Origin: Bacteroidota bacterium
Lineage (GTDB): Bacteria; Bacteroidota; Bacteroidia; Chitinophagales; Chitinophagaceae
Direction: 5' to 3'
Length of the DNA: 8,537 nucleotides
Assembly (NCBI GenBank): GCA_947461985.1
Contig: CANHNT010000073.1
Coordinates: 1-8,537 of the forward strand
Each line of letters starts with the position of its first letter. The stretch's first letter is position 1. Position numbers and translations under genes: made by a program. Of the stretch, positions 5,075 to 8,537 are shown piece after piece. The notes under the pieces are model-generated. The model was given only the letters and a program-made list of their open reading frames with translations. It made no database searches and was not told the origin of the DNA.

Positions 5075-6784
5075 TTAATGAAAATTGCTATTTATTAATG
5101 TTTGAGTGTACTCGTTATTTGGGTGGGCATACAATTCTTCTGCATTGTTTTGCTCTACAATGACTCCTTTTTGCATCACAGAAATATGATCGCAAATATG
5201 TTTTACAACACCTAAGTCATGCGAAATAAACAAATAAGAAAGTTTAAATTCTTCTCGTAGAGAAACCAATAAATTCAACACTTGTGCTTGCACACTCACA
5301 TCTAATGCCGATACACTTTCGTCACAAATAATAAATGAAGGTTGCACGGCCAAGCATCGAGCAATCGAAATTCGTTGGCGTTGTCCACCTGAAAATTCAT
5401 GCGGATAGCGATTGAAATGTGCTGGCAAAAGACCTACTTTCTCAAGCAATTCGGCTACTTTTTCTTTTCGTTCATTGGGTTTAAAAATGCCATGCACATG
5501 CATGGGTTCTAAAATGGCATTCCCAATTGAAATTCTTGGATTAAGAGACGAGTAGGGGTCTTGAAAAATGATTTGAACCTTACTCCTGTATTCTTTTAAT
5601 TCACTCTTTGAAAAATCATTTATGTTTTTCCCTTTATATAAAATTTCGCCTGCTGTAATGTCAACTAATTTCACCATCGCTTTGCCAATAGTGGTTTTTC
5701 CACATCCACTTTCGCCAACTAAGCCCATGGTTTCGCTTTCATGAATGGTTAATTTTACCTCATTTACAGCCTTAAAAAAAGCAGTGGGCTTCCCAAAGAA
5801 ATTGGTTTTTGTTGGATACCAAATGTTCAAATTGTTGATTTCAAAAATAGGGGCGTTTTGTTGTAAAGTTGCAATTCGTTCATTAAAAGATTCAATCGAA
5901 ATGCTATTAGATTCTGGAGTGTACTTTTCTTCTTTCGAAATAATTTCTTCTACCGTTTTTAAATATTTAACGCGTTCGGTTGTTGAAGGTCTGCAAGCAA
6001 TTAAACTTTGTGTGTAAATGTCTTTAGGATGATTGAAAATTTCATAGCTCGAATGATATTCAATCATTTTACTTTTAAATAACACCAACACGTCATCGGC
6101 AAATGATTTAACAATATTTAAATCATGCGTAATAAATAAAATAGCCATGTTGTATTTTATTTGTAGCTCTTTGAGTAATTCTAAAATTGCTTTTTGAACG
6201 GTTACATCCAATGCCGTTGTGGGTTCATCTGCAATTAATAAATTGGGGTTGCAGCTAATTGCCATCGCAATCATAACCCGTTGTTTTTGTCCACCCGAAA
6301 GCTCATGCGGATAACGATTGATAATGGTTGTAGGATTGGGTAGTTTTACTTCTTCAAACAATCGAATGGTTTCTTCAAACGCTTTTTCATTCGATAGTTT
6401 TTTATGCAACATCAATACTTCAGCCACTTGCATTCCACATTTCATCAATGGGTTTAATGAAGTCATGGGTTCTTGAAAAATAATACCAATGTCATTGCCT
6501 CTTATTTTTTCAATTTGAGCATCCGGAGCATTTAAAATATCAATCGTTTTATTTTCTTTTGTATTGAAAATAATTATTCCTGATTGATATTCAGTTATTT
6601 TTTTAGGCAATAATTGCAAAATACTTAAAGCCGAAACCGATTTTCCTGAACCACTTTCGCCTACAATAGCCAAGGTTTTTCCTCTCTCAATTGAAAAAGA
6701 AATCCCTTGAATGGCAATCGTTGTAGATTCCTCTGTTTTAAAATTGACAGAAAGATTTTCAACTGAAATAATGGTGTTATTCAC
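5075..6784 (-). CDS. fused OppD-OppF type peptide ABC transporter ATPase
   Basis: This 569-residue cytoplasmic protein has two ABC ATPase domains in one chain, like the GsiA/YejF type. It would energise uptake of peptides through two separately encoded permeases. The first domain (OppD-like, about 5-265) has Walker A GESGSGKS at 42-49, signature LSGGQKQ at 162-168, Walker B NLLIADE at 181-187 and H-loop His220. A remnant of the oligopeptide C-terminal region (YTQSLIACRPS) follows, then a charged linker to about 312. The second domain (OppF-like, 313-569) has GESGCGKT at 357-364, FSGGQRQ at 464-470, FIICDES at 484-490 and His522. All catalytic motifs look intact. The start is a GTG at 6784-6782; an in-frame TGA lies upstream and no ATG is near. 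No permease or binding-protein gene is in the window, so the partners are encoded elsewhere. Confidence 0.94.
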   Translation of the reverse strand: MNNTIISVENLSVNFKTEESTTIAIQGISFSIERGKTLAIVGESGSGKSVSALSILQLLPKKITEYQSGIIIFNTKENKTIDILNAPDAQIEKIRGNDIGIIFQEPMTSLNPLMKCGMQVAEVLMLHKKLSNEKAFEETIRLFEEVKLPNPTTIINRYPHELSGGQKQRVMIAMAISCNPNLLIADEPTTALDVTVQKAILELLKELQIKYNMAILFITHDLNIVKSFADDVLVLFKSKMIEYHSSYEIFNHPKDIYTQSLIACRPSTTERVKYLKTVEEIISKEEKYTPESNSISIESFNERIATLQQNAPIFEINNLNIWYPTKTNFFGKPTAFFKAVNEVKLTIHESETMGLVGESGCGKTTIGKAMVKLVDITAGEILYKGKNINDFSKSELKEYRSKVQIIFQDPYSSLNPRISIGNAILEPMHVHGIFKPNERKEKVAELLEKVGLLPAHFNRYPHEFSGGQRQRISIARCLAVQPSFIICDESVSALDVSVQAQVLNLLVSLREEFKLSYLFISHDLGVVKHICDHISVMQKGVIVEQNNAEELYAHPNNEYTQTLINSNFH

Positions 6785-6788
6785 AACA

Positions 6789-6796
6789 CAAATGTA
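6789..6796 (-). promoter_or_regulatory. -7 promoter box touching the OppDF start codon
   Basis: Minus-strand TACATTTG matches TAnnTTTG and ends only four nt before the GTG start. Transcription would begin at or very near the start codon, giving a leaderless message. The -33 element is not clear. Confidence 0.4.
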
Positions 6797-6806
6797 TATG
6801 ATTAGC

Positions 6807-6833
6807 CACAGATTACTCAGATTTCATAGATGA
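6807..6833 (+). repeat. three 9-bp tandem units
   Basis: CACAGATTA, CTCAGATTT and CATAGATGA lie head to tail with a period of nine; each contains the core YAGAT. They sit upstream of the OppDF promoter box. The core recalls the heptad arrays, but the period differs. Confidence 0.55.
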
Positions 6834-6850
6834 ATAATTATTAAAAATAA

Positions 6851-6885
6851 AATCTAACAACCGACATCTGCCATCCGACAACTGA
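6851..6885 (-). repeat. heptad array after the AMP nucleosidase stop codon
   Basis: Minus-strand units TCAGTTG, TCGGATG, GCAGATG, TCGGTTG and TTAGATT start two nt after the TAA of the nucleosidase gene. This array contains both the TCGGATG form seen after the MFS gene and the TTAGATT form seen after the peptidase gene, so it links the three arrays into one family. Confidence 0.75.
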
Positions 6886-6887
6886 AT

Positions 6888-7658
6888 TTAAAACTTCAGA
6901 TGTTTCACGGTATTGCCATTGTTGATTAATTGTTTCAACGAATCAATGCCAATTTCTAAATGCCGTTGCACAAAATTAGTGGTAACCGCTTTATCACTTT
7001 CTGCCGTTTTTACGCCTTCAGGAACCATGGGTTGGTCGCTCACCAAAAGCAAGGCTGCTGTTGGAATATGATTATAAAAACCAGTGATAAAAATGGTTGC
7101 CGTTTCCATATCAATTGCCATAGGACGAATGCGTTTTAAATATTCTTTAAACTCGGTATCATGCTCCCAAACTCTTCGGTTGGTTGTATAACAAGTGCCT
7201 GTCCAATAGTCAAACCCCTTATCACGAATGGTAGTTGAAATGGCTTTTTCCAATGCAAAAGCAGGCAAAGCAGGCACTTCAGGTGGAAAATAATCATTGC
7301 TTGTTCCTTCGCCTCGAATAGCCGCAATGGGAAGAATTAAATCGCCCACTTTATTTTTCTTTTTTAGCCCTCCACACTTGCCTAAAAACAAAACTGCTTT
7401 GGGAGTAATTGCAGACAGTAAATCCATAACAGTAGCTGCCGAAGCGGAGCCCATGCCGAAATTGATAATCGTAATTCCATTTGCTGTAGCACACTGCATG
7501 GGTTTGTCTTTTCCAATAATTTTTACTTTGTGTTGCTTTGCAAAGGTGTCAACGTAATTTGAAAAATTAGTCAGTAAAATATATTTTCCGAAATTTTCTA
7601 ACGATTCACCAGTATATCTAGGAAGCCAATTTTTAACGATGTCTAGTTTACTTTTCAT
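6888..7658 (-). CDS. amn: AMP nucleosidase, short Bacteroidota form
   Basis: The 256-residue protein belongs to the PNP/UDP phosphorylase superfamily and matches the AMP nucleosidase branch, which splits AMP into adenine and ribose 5-phosphate in the cytoplasm and helps set adenylate levels. Visible marks are the phosphate/ribose-binding stretch FGMGSASAATVMD (67-79), FLGKCGGLKKK (91-101), the substrate-binding IDMETATIF (182-190) and SDQP (207-210), whose Asp208 aligns by position with the base-contacting acid of the family. TCYTTNRRVWEHD near 155-167 also recalls this branch. The protein lacks the large N-terminal regulatory domain of the longer Escherichia coli enzyme (about 480 residues), as is usual for Bacteroidota. 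It lies 103 bp upstream of the OppDF start on the same strand, with its own promoter box. Another nucleoside phosphorylase activity is possible but less likely. Confidence 0.9.
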   Translation of the reverse strand: MKSKLDIVKNWLPRYTGESLENFGKYILLTNFSNYVDTFAKQHKVKIIGKDKPMQCATANGITIINFGMGSASAATVMDLLSAITPKAVLFLGKCGGLKKKNKVGDLILPIAAIRGEGTSNDYFPPEVPALPAFALEKAISTTIRDKGFDYWTGTCYTTNRRVWEHDTEFKEYLKRIRPMAIDMETATIFITGFYNHIPTAALLLVSDQPMVPEGVKTAESDKAVTTNFVQRHLEIGIDSLKQLINNGNTVKHLKF

Positions 7659-7663
7659 AAATT

Positions 7664-7671
7664 CAAAATTA
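7664..7671 (-). promoter_or_regulatory. -7 promoter box close to the amn start codon
   Basis: Minus-strand TAATTTTG matches TAnnTTTG and ends five nt before the ATG at 7658, which predicts a leaderless or nearly leaderless transcript. Only a weak TTC lies about 16 bp upstream as a -33 candidate. Confidence 0.4.
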
Positions 7672-7697
7672 AGTCATTTTCATCATTGAATTGAATA

Positions 7698-7713
7698 TTA
7701 GATTATTAGATAA
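7698..7713 (+). repeat. two 8-bp tandem units
   Basis: TTAGATTA and TTAGATAA are adjacent, about 40 bp upstream of the amn start codon. They share the TTAGAT core of the heptad arrays but have a period of eight and do not follow a stop codon. With two copies only, chance is possible. Confidence 0.35.
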
Positions 7714-7728
7714 AAAGAGTTTCCAAAT

Positions 7729-7760
7729 AATCAATCGGATATTTAATCAATTGGATACAA
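7729..7760 (+). repeat. tandem pair of 16-bp direct repeats
   Basis: AATCAATCGGATATTT is followed directly by AATCAATTGGATACAA; the first 13 bases differ at one position. They lie between the divergent amn and Omp28-like genes, about 70 bp upstream of the amn start and 180 bp upstream of the other. Tandem operator copies or a simple local duplication are both possible. Apart from this and the promoters, the 282-bp spacer 7659-7940 holds nothing I can name. Confidence 0.5.
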
Positions 7761-7894
7761 CTATTTTACAATTTAGTGGTGCCAGGTGAATCATTAAAAT
7801 AGACGAAGTAATTAAAAATTATGAAGTTAATTCGTTGGTTAGCAAGTTATTTTGAAAATAAATAAATAATCGCATTAACTTTTGTTAAATTTTA

Positions 7895-7922
7895 TTGGTT
7901 TTATAAAAATTATGTATATTTG
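7895..7922 (+). promoter_or_regulatory. complete Bacteroidota promoter for the Omp28-like gene
   Basis: The -33 TTG is at 7895-7897 and the -7 box TATATTTG at 7915-7922, with a 17-bp spacer. The box ends 18 nt before the ATG, and the leader is A-rich (ATTTAAAACA before the ATG) without a Shine-Dalgarno sequence, as expected in this phylum. It is the best-formed promoter in the window. Confidence 0.7.
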
Positions 7923-7940
7923 AAAAATAAATTTAAAACA

Positions 7941-8537
7941 ATGAACAAACTAATTACGCTTTTGTTATCTATTGCATTGATTGCAGGAATGGTATCTTGT
8001 AGTAAAGTGAATCCTAATAAAACGGGTACAAATCCTGTTTTTACAGAAGATCCGAATCCATTAAATCCTTCAGATCCGTTATATACGGTAGGAAGAGTTC
8101 CATTTTCGTTTACTCAAAAAGTAGTTATTGAAGAAATAACAGGAGAATGGTGTGGAGCATGTGGTGGAACTGGAGCCCCATTATTAAATAAATTAATTAA
8201 GGACAATCCTGATAGAGTTTATGGTGTAGCTATTCATGGTGCTAATAATGAGCCTTTTGAAATTACGCCATCTTATGATGGTTTTAAAACAGCCGTTTTT
8301 GCCCCTAGTAGTTTGTCTTTCCCTGCTGCATCTATCAATAGAAGGGTTTCTGTTTCTGCTCCTGATTATGACAATACGTGTGGATTAGATTTGTCTAGCA
8401 ACTGGGCGAATCAATTGTCTCCTGCTTCTAAAAAAACACCAACTTGTGGTTTAGCTTTAGTTGCTAATGAAGCAGATGATAATGTTAATTTAGATGTTTT
8501 TATAGGATACAACTCTCCTTTAAATATGGCTACAAGC
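7941..8537 (+). CDS. Omp28-like lipoprotein with thioredoxin-type CxxC, 3' end cut off
   Basis: The frame is open from ATG 7941 to the window edge (199 codons). Residues 1-20 are a lipoprotein signal with lipobox GMVSC and Cys20 as the lipidated residue. The next residues (SKVNPNK) lack the acidic cluster of the Bacteroidota surface-export signal, so a periplasm-facing anchor is likelier than surface display. A Pro/Asn-rich tether (24-48) leads into a thioredoxin-like fold: strand KVVIEEITGEW, WCGAC with Cys71 and Cys74, a helix (APLLNKLIKDNP), strand RVYGVAIHG and a probable cis-proline at SFPAASINR (126-134). This layout is that of Omp28-related envelope proteins, whose role is poorly defined; disulfide or thiol chemistry is suggested by the CxxC but not shown. 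Further cysteines are at 147 and 169. Full-length relatives usually carry an additional C-terminal domain, which would lie beyond 8537. Confidence 0.85.
   Translation, partial: MNKLITLLLSIALIAGMVSCSKVNPNKTGTNPVFTEDPNPLNPSDPLYTVGRVPFSFTQKVVIEEITGEWCGACGGTGAPLLNKLIKDNPDRVYGVAIHGANNEPFEITPSYDGFKTAVFAPSSLSFPAASINRRVSVSAPDYDNTCGLDLSSNWANQLSPASKKTPTCGLALVANEADDNVNLDVFIGYNSPLNMATS

Noticed and set aside
5075..6784. OppDF as an accidental fusion or frameshift artefact of two genes
   Set aside because: Both ATPase domains are complete with all motifs, and natural double-ATPase proteins of about this length (GsiA/YejF type) are common.
7821..7865. 14-codon frame MKLIRWLASYFENK in the amn/Omp28 spacer
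   Set aside because: It is too short to separate from chance, has no promoter box directly ahead and no recognisable context.

Overview
The window looks like a chromosomal segment of a low-G+C Bacteroidota bacterium, most likely Flavobacteriales or a neighbouring order. Four things point there: a secreted protein with a C-terminal type A sorting domain of the type IX secretion system, an Omp28-type lipoprotein, the short Bacteroidota form of AMP nucleosidase, and TAnnTTTG boxes (the Bacteroidota -7 promoter element) ahead of nearly every gene, with no clear Shine-Dalgarno sequences.

Layout. Positions 1-196 hold at most a doubtful 34-codon reading frame. A MacB/FtsX-type ABC permease (197-1459, minus) and an EntS-like MFS exporter (1526-2770, plus) diverge from a 66-bp spacer in which their -7 boxes lie back to back. 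A 357-bp gene-free stretch follows, with a heptad array, a small GC-rich hairpin and an imperfect palindrome of about 80 bp. Next is a secreted type IX cargo protein of unknown function (3128-4060, plus). It converges on an NlpC/P60 cell-wall peptidase (4175-4948, minus) across a 15-bp-stem bidirectional terminator. Upstream of the peptidase on the same strand come an OppD-OppF fused ABC ATPase (5075-6784) and AMP nucleosidase (6888-7658). The right end holds the 5' part of an Omp28-like lipoprotein with a thioredoxin-type WCGAC motif (7941 to the edge, plus).

How the genes fit together. There is no evident single pathway. Each gene seems to have its own promoter. The one plausible functional link is the exported NlpC/P60 peptidase beside the oligopeptide-importer ATPase, a pairing also known from murein-peptide recycling loci. 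Two export-type transporters diverge at the left, with no partner ATPase or adaptor in the window. The Omp28-like and type IX cargo proteins are envelope or surface products.

The most notable non-coding signal is a 7-bp repeat family, consensus TYRGATK. It forms arrays 0-2 nt after the stop codons of three unrelated genes (MFS exporter, peptidase, AMP nucleosidase), always in the sense orientation. I saw no mobile-element gene, CRISPR array, tRNA or rRNA.
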